This document shows positions 20,306 to 29,520 of a stretch of 64,000 nt of DNA, piece by piece. The position numbers and the translations under genes were made by a program. Below the pieces are notes generated by a model. The model saw only the letters and a program-made list of their open reading frames with translations, was not told the DNA's origin and made no database searches. Position 1 is the first letter of the stretch. Every line of letters begins with the position of its first letter. Source of the stretch: Pseudomonas sp. (lineage in GTDB: Bacteria > Pseudomonadota > Gammaproteobacteria > Pseudomonadales > Pseudomonadaceae); contig NZ_JAUXMX010000024.1 of assembly GCF_030683065.1 (NCBI RefSeq), positions 1-64,000 of the forward strand. The letters are read 5' to 3'.

Positions 20306-22669
20306 ATGGACAAGAAGTCGCTTTCCGAGCGGGACATCTGCAGCAAGTACATCGCCCCAGCCGTCCAGCAAGCTGGCTGGGACATGCACAAACAGGTACG
20401 TGAGGAAGTCAGCTTTACCAAAGGCCGCATCATCGTCCGCGGCAAGCTGCACAGCCGGGGCGAATCGCGGCGTGCCGACTTCATCCTCTATCACCAGGCC
20501 AACCTGCCCATCGCCGTGATCGAGGCCAAGGACAACAAGCACACTGTGGGCTCCGGCATGCAGCAAGCCCTGGGCTATGCCGAGGCGCTGGATGTGCCGT
20601 TCGTGTTCTCCAGCAATGGCGATGGCTTTCTGTTTCACGACCGCAGCGGCACCGGCGCGCAGGTCGAAACCGAGCTGCGCCTCGACCAGTTCCCCAGCCC
20701 GACTGAACTCTGGCAGCGCTACTGCCAATGGAAGGGCCTGGATAACGCAGCCCAGCACAAAATCGCCGCGCCCTATTACGACGACGGCTCCGGGCGCCTG
20801 CCGCGCTACTACCAGAGCAACGCCATCAACCGCACGGTCGAGGCCGTGGCGCGCGGGCAGGATCGCGTGCTGCTGGTCATGGCCACCGGCACCGGCAAGA
20901 CCTACACCGCCTTCCAGATCATCTGGCGGCTGTGGAAATCCAAGCAGAAGAAACGCATCCTGTTTTTGGCCGACCGCAACATCCTGGTCGACCAGACCAA
21001 GAACAACGACTTCAAGCCGTTCGGCCAGGCGATGACCAAGATCGCCAAACGTCAGATCGACACCTCCTACGAGATCTACCTGTCGCTCTATCAGGCCGTC
21101 ACCGGCGCTGAAGAAGAGATGAACATCTACAAGCAGTTCTCCCGCGACTTCTTTGACCTGATCGTGATCGACGAATGCCACCGTGGCAGCGCCGCCGAGG
21201 ATTCCGCCTGGCGCGAGATTCTCGACTATTTCTCCAGCGCCACCCATGTCGGCCTCACCGCCACGCCGAAGGAAACCAAAGAGGTATCGAGCATCACCTA
21301 CTTCGGTGACCCGGTGTACAGCTACACCTTGAAGCAAGGCATCGAAGACGGCTTTCTCGCCCCCTACAAAGTGGTGCGCATCGACTTCGACAAAGACCTG
21401 CAAGGCTGGCGGCCGCCCAAGGGCATGCTCGACAAGAACGGCGAGCTGATCGAAGACCGCATCTACAACCTCAAGGACATGGACCGCACCCTGGTCATCG
21501 AGGCGCGCACCCAACTGGTGGCGCAGAAGGTCACCGAGTTCCTCAAGGCCACTGATCCGTTCCAGAAAACCATCGTCTTCTGCGACGACATCAACCACGC
21601 CGAGCGCATGCGCCAGGCCCTGGTCAACCTAAACCCCGAGCGTGTGGCCGAGAACCGCAAATACGTGATGCGCATCACCGGCGATGAGCAAGAGGGCAAG
21701 GCCGAGCTGGACAACTTTATCAACCCGGAAGCGCGCTACCCGGTCATTGCCACCACCAGCAAGCTGATGACCACCGGCGTCGATGCACAGACCTGCAAAC
21801 TGATCGTGCTCGACCAGCACATCAAGTCGATGACCGAGTTCAAGCAGATCATCGGCCGTGGCACCCGCATCAACGAGGACTACGGCAAATACTGGTTCAC
21901 CATCATGGACTTCAAGAAGGCCACCGAGCTGTTTGCCGACCCGGCCTTCGACGGTGACCCGGTGGTGGTCTATGCCCCCGAGGGCGATGAGCCGCCCGTG
22001 CCGCCTGACGATTTACTCGAAGGCGATGGCATCAGTGCCGGCAGCGATGCCGAGGGCGATGACCTGGAATTTACCGGAGATGACGGCGGCAAGAAGCGCA
22101 TCAAGTACGTCATCGACAGCATCCCGATCTACGTCATCGCCGAGCGCGTGCAGTATTACGGCCCGGATGGCCGGCTGATCACCGAATCGCTGCACGACTA
22201 CACCCGCGCCTGCGTGCAAAAACAGTTCGCCTCGCTGGATGACTTCCTGCGCCGCTGGAGTGATGCCGAGCAGAAGAAAGCCATCATCGACGAAATGGCC
22301 GCCCAGGGCGTGATGTGGGAAGCCCTGGCCGAAGAAGTGGAAAAGAAACAGGGCAAGCCCCTCGATCCGTTCGATTTGATCTGCCACGTCGCCTTCGACC
22401 AACCACCACTGTCGCGTAAAGAGCGCGCCGAGCAGGTGAAAAAGCGCAACTACTTCGCCAAGTATTCCGGCGCAGCCCGCCAGGTGCTGGAAGCGCTGCT
22501 GGATAAATACGCCGACACCGGCATCGAGCATATCGAGGACATCAAGATCCTCCAGCTCGACCCCTTCAGCCAGATCGGTGCGCCCATCGAACTGGTCAAG
22601 GCCTTTGGCGGCAAGGCCGGTTACAACCAGGCCATCCATGAACTGGAAGACGCGCTTTACGCCAGTTAG
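20306..22669 (+). CDS. hsdR: Type I restriction enzyme R subunit (helicase/nuclease)
   Basis: Nuclease region [21 protein letters not shown]; helicase motifs [62 protein letters not shown]. Confidence 0.95.
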   Translation: MDKKSLSERDICSKYIAPAVQQAGWDMHKQVREEVSFTKGRIIVRGKLHSRGESRRADFILYHQANLPIAVIEAKDNKHTVGSGMQQALGYAEALDVPFVFSSNGDGFLFHDRSGTGAQVETELRLDQFPSPTELWQRYCQWKGLDNAAQHKIAAPYYDDGSGRLPRYYQSNAINRTVEAVARGQDRVLLVMATGTGKTYTAFQIIWRLWKSKQKKRILFLADRNILVDQTKNNDFKPFGQAMTKIAKRQIDTSYEIYLSLYQAVTGAEEEMNIYKQFSRDFFDLIVIDECHRGSAAEDSAWREILDYFSSATHVGLTATPKETKEVSSITYFGDPVYSYTLKQGIEDGFLAPYKVVRIDFDKDLQGWRPPKGMLDKNGELIEDRIYNLKDMDRTLVIEARTQLVAQKVTEFLKATDPFQKTIVFCDDINHAERMRQALVNLNPERVAENRKYVMRITGDEQEGKAELDNFINPEARYPVIATTSKLMTTGVDAQTCKLIVLDQHIKSMTEFKQIIGRGTRINEDYGKYWFTIMDFKKATELFADPAFDGDPVVVYAPEGDEPPVPPDDLLEGDGISAGSDAEGDDLEFTGDDGGKKRIKYVIDSIPIYVIAERVQYYGPDGRLITESLHDYTRACVQKQFASLDDFLRRWSDAEQKKAIIDEMAAQGVMWEALAEEVEKKQGKPLDPFDLICHVAFDQPPLSRKERAEQVKKRNYFAKYSGAARQVLEALLDKYADTGIEHIEDIKILQLDPFSQIGAPIELVKAFGGKAGYNQAIHELEDALYAS

Positions 22670-22679
22670 CCGAACGCTT

Positions 22680-22760
22680 GTAGGGTGCGCCGTGCGCACC
22701 AGGGCCAGTTCGTAGGATGGGTCGGGCCGCGCAGGTTGAGCGCAGCGATACCCATCAAAG
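22680..22760. repeat. Dispersed intergenic repeat between hsdR and hsdM
   Basis: gtagggtgcgccgtgcgcacc hairpin; same core (reverse complement) as the array at 33799..34170. Confidence 0.6.
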
Positions 22761-22844
22761 GCTACCCCAAGGTGCCCATGCAACCCATAACGGCTAAATA
22801 GCCTTTACAATCCCCCGCTTTGCCGCACCCACCGAGAATTCGTC

Positions 22845-24329
22845 ATGTCGATCAGCTCCACCATCAAATCCATCCAGGACATCATGCGCAAAGACGTCGG
22901 CGTCGATGGCGACGCCCAGCGCATTGGCCAGTTGGTCTGGCTGCTGTTCCTGAAGATTTTCGATGACCGCGAGCTGGAATGGGAGCTGATGGACGACAGT
23001 TACCAATCGCCGATCCCCGAGAGCTGCCGCTGGCGCACCTGGGCCGCCGACCCGGAAGGCATGACCGGTGACGACCTCAAGGGCTTTATCGACAACAACC
23101 TGTTCCCGCAGCTGCAGAACCTGCACGAGTACAGCAACACGCCATCGGCCTTCGTGGTGCGCGGCGTGTTTGAAGATGCCTACAACTACATGAAGTCCGG
23201 CCAGCTGCTGCGCCAGGTGATCAACAAGATTCAGCAAGGCGTGGACTTCAACAAAGCCCAGGAACGCCACGAGTTCGGCAATCTCTACGAGCAACTGCTG
23301 CGCGACCTGCAAAACGCTGGTAACGCCGGTGAGTTCTATACCCCGCGCCCGGTCACCGAATTTATGGTGCGCATGGTCGACCCCAAGCTGGAAGAAAAGG
23401 TCATGGACCCGGCCTGCGGCACCGGCGGCTTTCTCACCTGCGCCATCGAGCACAAGCGCAGCCGCTATGTAAAAACCGCCGAGGACGAACGCACCCTGCA
23501 AGCGAGCATCTTCGGCGTGGAGAAAAAGCCGCTGCCGCACCTGCTGGCCACCACCAATATGATCCTGCACGGCATCGAGGTGCCGAGCCAGATCCGCCAC
23601 GACAACACCCTGAGCAAACCGCTGATCAGCTGGGGCCCGAGTGAGCGCGTGCACTGCATCGTCGCCAACCCGCCGTTCGGCGGCATGGAAGAAGACGGCA
23701 TCGAAACCAACTTTCCCGCCACCTTCCGCACCCGCGAAACCGCCGACCTGTTTCTGGTGCTGATCATGCAGCTGCTCAAGGACGGTGGCCGTGCCGCCGT
23801 GGTGCTGCCCGATGGCTTCCTGTTCGGCGAAGGCATCAAGAGCCGCATCAAGGAAAAGCTGCTGACCGAGTGCAACCTGCACACCATCGTTCGCCTGCCC
23901 AACGGCGTATTCAACCCCTACACCGGCATCAAGACCAACCTGCTGTTCTTCACCAAAGGCACGCCGACCAAACAGGTGTGGTTCTACGAGCATCAGTACC
24001 CGGCCGGCGTTAAGAACTACTCGAAAACCCGCCCCATGCGCATCGAAGAATTCGCCGTGGAACAAGACTGGTGGGGCAGCGAGGCCGATGGCTTTGCCGC
24101 ACGGGTGGAGAACGAATTCGCCTGGAAGGTCGGCGTCGAAGAGCTGCAAGCGCGCAACTGGAACCTGGACTGCAAAAACCCGCATATCGGCGAACAGATC
24201 AGCCACGACCCGGACGAGTTGCTGCGCAACTACGCCAGGCTGCAAGGCGAAATCAGCGAGCTGCGCGACCAGCTTAAGGCGGTGCTGGCTGAAGCCCTTG
24301 CCTCTGATAAAGAGGAGCGCCAGGTATGA
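22845..24329 (+). CDS. hsdM: Type I restriction-modification DNA methyltransferase subunit
   Basis: GEFYTPRPVTEFMVRMVDPKLEEKVMDPACGTGGFL, IVANPPFGGMEEDG (NPPF motif). Confidence 0.95.
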   Translation: MSISSTIKSIQDIMRKDVGVDGDAQRIGQLVWLLFLKIFDDRELEWELMDDSYQSPIPESCRWRTWAADPEGMTGDDLKGFIDNNLFPQLQNLHEYSNTPSAFVVRGVFEDAYNYMKSGQLLRQVINKIQQGVDFNKAQERHEFGNLYEQLLRDLQNAGNAGEFYTPRPVTEFMVRMVDPKLEEKVMDPACGTGGFLTCAIEHKRSRYVKTAEDERTLQASIFGVEKKPLPHLLATTNMILHGIEVPSQIRHDNTLSKPLISWGPSERVHCIVANPPFGGMEEDGIETNFPATFRTRETADLFLVLIMQLLKDGGRAAVVLPDGFLFGEGIKSRIKEKLLTECNLHTIVRLPNGVFNPYTGIKTNLLFFTKGTPTKQVWFYEHQYPAGVKNYSKTRPMRIEEFAVEQDWWGSEADGFAARVENEFAWKVGVEELQARNWNLDCKNPHIGEQISHDPDELLRNYARLQGEISELRDQLKAVLAEALASDKEERQV

Positions 24330-25909
24330 CAGCGCTGCTCACCGAAAATCTGCCGCTACTGGCCGGTGCGCCTAATGGCATCAAAAAGCTGCGTGAGCTG
24401 ATTCTGGAGCTGGCGGTGCGGGGCAGGTTGCTTGAGCAGAACTCCAGTGGTGAGCCTGCCAGCGAGCTGTTGGAAAGTATTGCGAAAGAGAAAACGTTAC
24501 TCATTGAAAATAAGACCATTCGAAATGGAAAGCCGTTACCCGATATCGAACAAGATGAAATGCAGTTCAAGCTACCCATTGGCTGGGAATGGGTACGACT
24601 AGGTCAGATCGGTGATTGGGGGGCTGGGGCAACTCCTGCTAGAGGGAACTCAAGTTACTACGGCGGTGAAATGCCTTGGTTCAAATCGGGCGAGCTGGTT
24701 GCAGACTTCATTTCAGATTCGGACGAGTCGGTAACTGATCTAGCGCTTAAAGAGTGCTCATTGCGTCGAAATAAACCGGGAGACGTACTCATTGCAATGT
24801 ACGGCGCGACCATTGGTAAAACGGCAATCTTGAGCGTGGAAGGCACAACAAATCAGGCTGTCTGCGCCTGCACGCCGTTCAATGGTGTGTTCAATAGATA
24901 TTTGCTGCTTACCCTCAAAGCGCTTAAATCGAACTTCATTGGACAAGGCGCTGGTGGAGCGCAGCCAAACATCTCACGAGAAAAAATCGTCGCCACGGTA
25001 ACAGGACTTCCTCCTCTCGCCGAACAACACCGCATCGTCGCCAAAGTCGATGAACTGATGGCCCTCTGCGACAGCCTGGAAGCCCAGCAGGCCGACGCCG
25101 AAAGCACCCATACCCAACTGGTGCAAGCGCTGCTCGACAGCTTGACCCAAACCAGCGACGCCACCGAGTTCGCCACCAACTGGCAACGCCTGGCCGAACA
25201 CTTCCACACCCTATTCACCACCGAACCCAGCATCGACGCCCTCAAGCAAACATTCCTTTGCTTAGCTGCCGATGGACGCCTGGTTAGTTCAGATGTGCCT
25301 GCAGCTCATTTGTCTCTTTCAGATGTGATTGATGGTGACTCGCTGAACGGTTCGTCCAAAAAGCCACAAGACACACCAAGCGCTGTAGAAATTCTTCGAA
25401 TAAGCGCAGGCACCGGAGTTGCGGACTTCCTTACTGATGAATACGAGCACAAGTGGGCAGACGTTACGGAGGCGGAAATACAAAAATTCCTTTTGGCTAA
25501 AGACGATCTCCTAGCCTGCCGATTCAATGGAAACCTTCACTACGTCGGAGCTTTTTCCCTCTACTGCGGCAACAGAGGTGTGCCTCAAATTTTCCCAGAC
25601 AAACTCATCCGATTCCGGGCTGACCGCAATAAAGCTTCGCCTCATTACCTCAAATACATATTGAACGCAGCTCCTGCGCGAGCGCAGATTGAGTCGTTTT
25701 GCGCGACCACCGTCGGAAATATCGGTATCAGTGCCAAGAATCTAAAAACGATAAAACTACGCCTGCCCTCGCTGGAAGAACAAAGCAATATTGTTAACCG
25801 TCTAGATCAGCTTATGGCCCTCTGCGACCAACTGAAAACCCGCCTAACCCAGGCCCGCCAGCTCAACGAACAACTGGCCAGCACCCTGGTCGAGCAGGCG
25901 GTGGCGTGA
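24326..25909 (+). CDS. hsdS: Type I restriction-modification specificity subunit
   Basis: Two target-recognition domains with repeated linkers LPPLAEQHRIVAKVDELMALCDSLEAQQ and LPSLEEQSNIVNRLDQLMALCDQLKTRL; ATGA overlap with hsdM. Confidence 0.94.
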   Translation: MTALLTENLPLLAGAPNGIKKLRELILELAVRGRLLEQNSSGEPASELLESIAKEKTLLIENKTIRNGKPLPDIEQDEMQFKLPIGWEWVRLGQIGDWGAGATPARGNSSYYGGEMPWFKSGELVADFISDSDESVTDLALKECSLRRNKPGDVLIAMYGATIGKTAILSVEGTTNQAVCACTPFNGVFNRYLLLTLKALKSNFIGQGAGGAQPNISREKIVATVTGLPPLAEQHRIVAKVDELMALCDSLEAQQADAESTHTQLVQALLDSLTQTSDATEFATNWQRLAEHFHTLFTTEPSIDALKQTFLCLAADGRLVSSDVPAAHLSLSDVIDGDSLNGSSKKPQDTPSAVEILRISAGTGVADFLTDEYEHKWADVTEAEIQKFLLAKDDLLACRFNGNLHYVGAFSLYCGNRGVPQIFPDKLIRFRADRNKASPHYLKYILNAAPARAQIESFCATTVGNIGISAKNLKTIKLRLPSLEEQSNIVNRLDQLMALCDQLKTRLTQARQLNEQLASTLVEQAVA

Positions 25910-26616
25910 TGAGCGAAACCTTCAATATCTACTGCGACGAGTCCTGCCATCTGGAGAACGATGGCCAGAAGGCCATGGTACTGGGTGCCGTCTGGTGCCC
26001 GGAGGCCAAGCGTCTGGAGATTGCCCAACGTCTGCGTGAAATTAAGGTCAGGCACAAGCTACCGGCGGATTTCGAGATCAAGTGGACCAAGGTGGGTTCG
26101 ACCAAGCTGCAGTTCTACCTGGACTGCATCGACTATTTCTTCGATGACGACGATCTGCATTTCCGCGCCCTGATCGTGGCCGACAAGGCGCGCCTCAATC
26201 ATCAGCAGTTCCGGCAGAGTCATGATGACTGGTACTACAAGATGTACTTCTCGATGCTCAAGACCATCTTCGAGCCAGATGCCGGTTATCACGTTTATAT
26301 CGACATCAAGGACACCCTGGGGCATGAGAAGGTCGCCAAGCTCCATGAGGTGCTGGCCCACAATGCCTATGACTTCTCGCGCAGGGTGATTCGCCGGGTG
26401 CAACGCATCCACTCCCATGAAGCCGAACAACTGCAGCTGGCTGACTTGCTGATCGGCGCGCTGTCCTATCTGCATCGCGGGCTTGCCGGCAGCGAAGCCA
26501 AGCAGCGCCTGATCGAACGTATCCGTGAGCGCAGCCGCTACAACCTGAAGCAGAACACGCTGCTGCGTGAGTCCAAGTTCAACCTGTTCCTTTGGAACGG
26601 GAGCAATGGGGTATGA
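25909..26616 (+). CDS. DUF3800 domain protein (RNase H-like fold)
   Basis: FNIYCDESCHLENDGQKAMVLGAVWCPE ... IDIKDTLGHEKVAKLHEVL ... QLQLADLLIGALSY; overlaps the hsdS stop. Confidence 0.82.
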   Translation: MSETFNIYCDESCHLENDGQKAMVLGAVWCPEAKRLEIAQRLREIKVRHKLPADFEIKWTKVGSTKLQFYLDCIDYFFDDDDLHFRALIVADKARLNHQQFRQSHDDWYYKMYFSMLKTIFEPDAGYHVYIDIKDTLGHEKVAKLHEVLAHNAYDFSRRVIRRVQRIHSHEAEQLQLADLLIGALSYLHRGLAGSEAKQRLIERIRERSRYNLKQNTLLRESKFNLFLWNGSNGV

Positions 26617-27098
26617 GCCTGCCGGGATGGCTGCCGCCACTGGAGGAGTTTACGGATTACGGGGGCGATTTTGCTCGTTACCTGGACGCCATCTACCAGG
26701 TCTTCTGTGCCGACTTCGTTGAGTCGAAACCTGTGTTTGCCGGTAAGCGCTTGGGCTTGAAACGCCACCCGATCATCCAGGGCAAGGAGGCCACCTTCTG
26801 GCACATGATTTCCGAAGGCAACGACGAGGCGGAGCGCCTGCCCGACTTGAGACGCTGTGAGCGCATTCGTTGGCCCAGACCGATTATCGAAAATGCTGCA
26901 GACGCCGCGCTCAAGGTCTGGCGCGAGCCAAACGGTTCAGGTCATCGCGTGCTGATCTGGTTTGCAGAAGCCAAATACCTGGTGGTACTGGACGAGCGCA
27001 AGGACTACATCCTGCCGTGGACGGCCTACCCGGTTGAGCGGGAGCATCAGCAGAGAAAACTGGAAAGGCGCTGGGAGCGGCATAGCGGGGGGAATTAG
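26613..27098 (+). CDS. Uncharacterised ~161 aa protein, possibly a BECR-fold RNase-like toxin
   Basis: MSLPGWLPPLEEFTDYGGDFARYLDAIYQVF...ATFWHMISEG...RRCERIRWPRPIIENA...KYLVVLDERKDYILPWTAYPVEREHQQRKLERRWERH; ATGA overlap with the DUF3800 gene. Confidence 0.55.
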   Translation: MSLPGWLPPLEEFTDYGGDFARYLDAIYQVFCADFVESKPVFAGKRLGLKRHPIIQGKEATFWHMISEGNDEAERLPDLRRCERIRWPRPIIENAADAALKVWREPNGSGHRVLIWFAEAKYLVVLDERKDYILPWTAYPVEREHQQRKLERRWERHSGGN

Positions 27099-27313
27099 GC
27101 TGGCCGCGCCCTCCGCAGGAGGACGGGGCCGTTACTCCTTCTACGCTGACACCCGAAGGCTGGTAGATGAGCTGGTGCGAACAGTAGGCGCTACCGGGCA
27201 CAATTTCAAGTCACGTTACGTTAATTCAGACGACCGTTGCGCCTGCACCGACTATCTGGTCGAACTACCTGCTGATGGGGTAGGCATTAATGAAATCCCC
27301 CAATAGACACATG

Positions 27314-27874
27314 CAAGGAGCACTGATGCAATCCACCGAACTCTCTCTGGCCGGCAAGCTGGATAACGGACTGACCAAAGGCCTTTGCCTACTACTGCGA
27401 GGGTTGAAGACAGCCTGTTTGTGGCTGGCCGGCCTGCTAACGCTGGCATCGCTACCTTTGCTGATCTTTGAGTATGGCGAGGGCCTCGCTGACCTCTCCC
27501 TCTTGGAGTGGGCGTTTATGCCGTTGCTGGTTTTGTTATTGTGGCGGCATATCCACTACTGCCAACACTTCGCCATGGGTTTCTGGCGAGGGTTGAGTTG
27601 TCTACTGATAGCCCAGGGGATCATGGCTGCCCTGAGCATGGTGCTATTTGGTGCATATGCAGCTTGGCTTGCGCAGACCGAGCATCCAGATGAAATACTT
27701 CGTCTGCTGACACAGGAAGACCCTCTCGACAAGCTTTTGGCCTTCGGCATGGTCTTGCTGGCCCTCTATCTCGCTATACCCAAGTCTGCGTCCAACACCC
27801 TCCTGCAACCTGCAACCGTGCACGCACGGGTTGAACCCGAAATATTCACCCCGGCCAAGGAGGCCAGCCTGTGA
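27314..27874 (+). CDS. Hypothetical multi-pass membrane protein
   Basis: Several hydrophobic helices (TACLWLAGLLTLASLPLLIF, FMPLLVLLLW, LIAQGIMAALSMVLFGAYAAWL); overlaps the next gene by 4 bp. Confidence 0.6.
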   Translation, partial: QGALMQSTELSLAGKLDNGLTKGLCLLLRGLKTACLWLAGLLTLASLPLLIFEYGEGLADLSLLEWAFMPLLVLLLWRHIHYCQHFAMGFWRGLSCLLIAQGIMAALSMVLFGAYAAWLAQTEHPDEILRLLTQEDPLDKLLAFGMVLLALYLAIPKSASNTLLQPATVHARVEPEIFTPAKEASL

Positions 27875-28221
27875 ACACTAGAACACTGACCATCGTTTGC
27901 CTGTGCCTGCTGCCCAGCCTGGTTTTACCTACGGCACAAGCCAACGACAACCCAGAACATCTGATTCAGAGCTGCAAGGAGTTGGTGGGTATCTATGCCA
28001 AGCGTGACCAGCAGCATCTCTTAGCGGGCCTTACGACCTCATCCTCTGAAGCTCTGCGGGCAGGTTACTGCCGGGGCGTCCTCGACGAGTACCGACGCAG
28101 TGGTGGTTTCTGCGCCCAGAGTGACTGGTATGCTCAAGCGGATCGCATCGCAAAGTACCCAGCGTACGCAGAGGAACTTCCGCCAGTAGAAACATTGTTG
28201 AAGCAATCCTGTGCGCTCTAA
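27871..28221 (+). CDS. Rap1a/Tai-family immunity-like secreted protein
   Basis: Signal peptide then LIQSCKELVGIYAKRDQQHLL...AGYCRGVLDEYRR...CAQSDW...LPPVETLLKQSC, Cys spacing as in Rap1a/Tai4 proteins. Confidence 0.6.
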   Translation: MNTRTLTIVCLCLLPSLVLPTAQANDNPEHLIQSCKELVGIYAKRDQQHLLAGLTTSSSEALRAGYCRGVLDEYRRSGGFCAQSDWYAQADRIAKYPAYAEELPPVETLLKQSCAL

Positions 28222-28230
28222 TTCAAATCA

Positions 28231-28968
28231 GTGGCCCGAGCACACGGTGGTGCTGGAGCGGCTGCTTTGCCCGCCGCTATCGCCCCCCTGTCTCAGAAGC
28301 AGTACGGGGGCCTCAGAATCGCGCTAAACACGCTGATTGAAGCTCTGGCTAGCGTAACGGTGAAGGGACGCAGCGCGCTCAAAACGACACTGCCGTCACT
28401 TATAACGATGAAGCGCAGCAGAGCCGATGGGCCAGGTGCTTCAGGTAGCCGTGAGCATTGGTATCTCAATCCTGCCGATGAGGTGCTGATCTGGAACGCA
28501 ATCGTATTGCAGGGTCTATTTGGCGTACCAAAAATTGCGGTCATGCTGATCAGGGATCGTTCGGAGCGGCAGGCTTATGTGGATTGGGCCAAACAGCTAT
28601 TTCTGGATCGACAGTCCGTTGCGGGGCTTGGACTGTTACGCAAAGAGCTGAACATTCTGCTTGCTCAATTGGCAGATGCGGATCTTTCCAAAGAAAAGCT
28701 GCCCAATCCATTTGCGGATGCATTGCCACAAATGGGGCTCGGCCCGCACCAAGGTAATCTGCTTAAAACTCTGGCGAGTCAGACAGCAGCACTGTCGGTG
28801 GGCGACAGCATGATGGCGCACTACCTCAATGGTGAGTTGAAGCAGGCTTACGACAAGGCAACCGAAGTTGTTACAGATAATGCCCTGCTGCTGAAATACC
28901 GCGATCTGATCATCACTGAATATCAGGACGCGAAGGAATTTGATGTTTTATTGGATTTTCTTCGCTGA
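28231..28968 (+). CDS. Uncharacterised protein, possibly N-terminally truncated
   Basis: 245-aa open frame with GTG start 7 bp after the preceding stop; no recognised motif. Confidence 0.45.
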   Translation: MARAHGGAGAAALPAAIAPLSQKQYGGLRIALNTLIEALASVTVKGRSALKTTLPSLITMKRSRADGPGASGSREHWYLNPADEVLIWNAIVLQGLFGVPKIAVMLIRDRSERQAYVDWAKQLFLDRQSVAGLGLLRKELNILLAQLADADLSKEKLPNPFADALPQMGLGPHQGNLLKTLASQTAALSVGDSMMAHYLNGELKQAYDKATEVVTDNALLLKYRDLIITEYQDAKEFDVLLDFLR

Positions 28969-29027
28969 CCTGTTGGTTGTGGAATCCACACATCGAAACT
29001 GGCTCCGTCATCACAGAGGAGCCAATC

Positions 29028-29417
29028 ATGACAAACCATCAATCCCTCCCCATCGATCCCGCTATCGAGCAATTGGATCTGCTTGCCCTGCACTTCGCCC
29101 CCCAGGTGCAATGCCTGGACTGGGCCAAGGCTGAGCGAGAGTACCGGCGTTTTCTTAGCCTGAAGAAGTGCTATCCCAATCAACTGCTGATGCCGTCTGG
29201 TTCTGCCTGGCAGTTGTGGCAGGCGCACATTCTGGACACTCGGCGTTACCGCAGCGATTGCGAACGCCTGTTTGGCCGTTTTATCGACCACTTCCCCTAC
29301 CTTGGCTGTGACAGCACGGCTGACCGGCGTGAAAGGCATTTCGCTGAACAGCTGTACCAAGGGCTCTATGCCCGGCACTTCCCGGTTCCAGCTGGTGCAT
29401 TGGCGTTGAACGACTGA
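29028..29417 (+). CDS. Glycine-rich-domain-like (GRDP-like) small protein
   Basis: EYRRFLSLKKCYPNQLLMPSGSAWQLWQAHILDTRRYRSDCERLFGRFIDHFPYLG. Confidence 0.55.
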   Translation: MTNHQSLPIDPAIEQLDLLALHFAPQVQCLDWAKAEREYRRFLSLKKCYPNQLLMPSGSAWQLWQAHILDTRRYRSDCERLFGRFIDHFPYLGCDSTADRRERHFAEQLYQGLYARHFPVPAGALALND

Positions 29418-29520
29418 CGTTCAACACGCTTTCGCTACAACCGCAAAAACTCAATTCAGACAGCTCGGCTCAGTTGCCTATGAGCAGTGGCCGCTGTCGT
29501 CCAGAACAAAGGAAAAGATC

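Noticed and set aside
22794-24245. 483-aa minus-strand ORF
   Set aside because: Antisense shadow of hsdM.
20306-25909. Phase-variable or inverting hsdS locus
   Set aside because: Only one hsdS is present. No partial hsdS copies, recombinase or inverted TRD repeats were seen.
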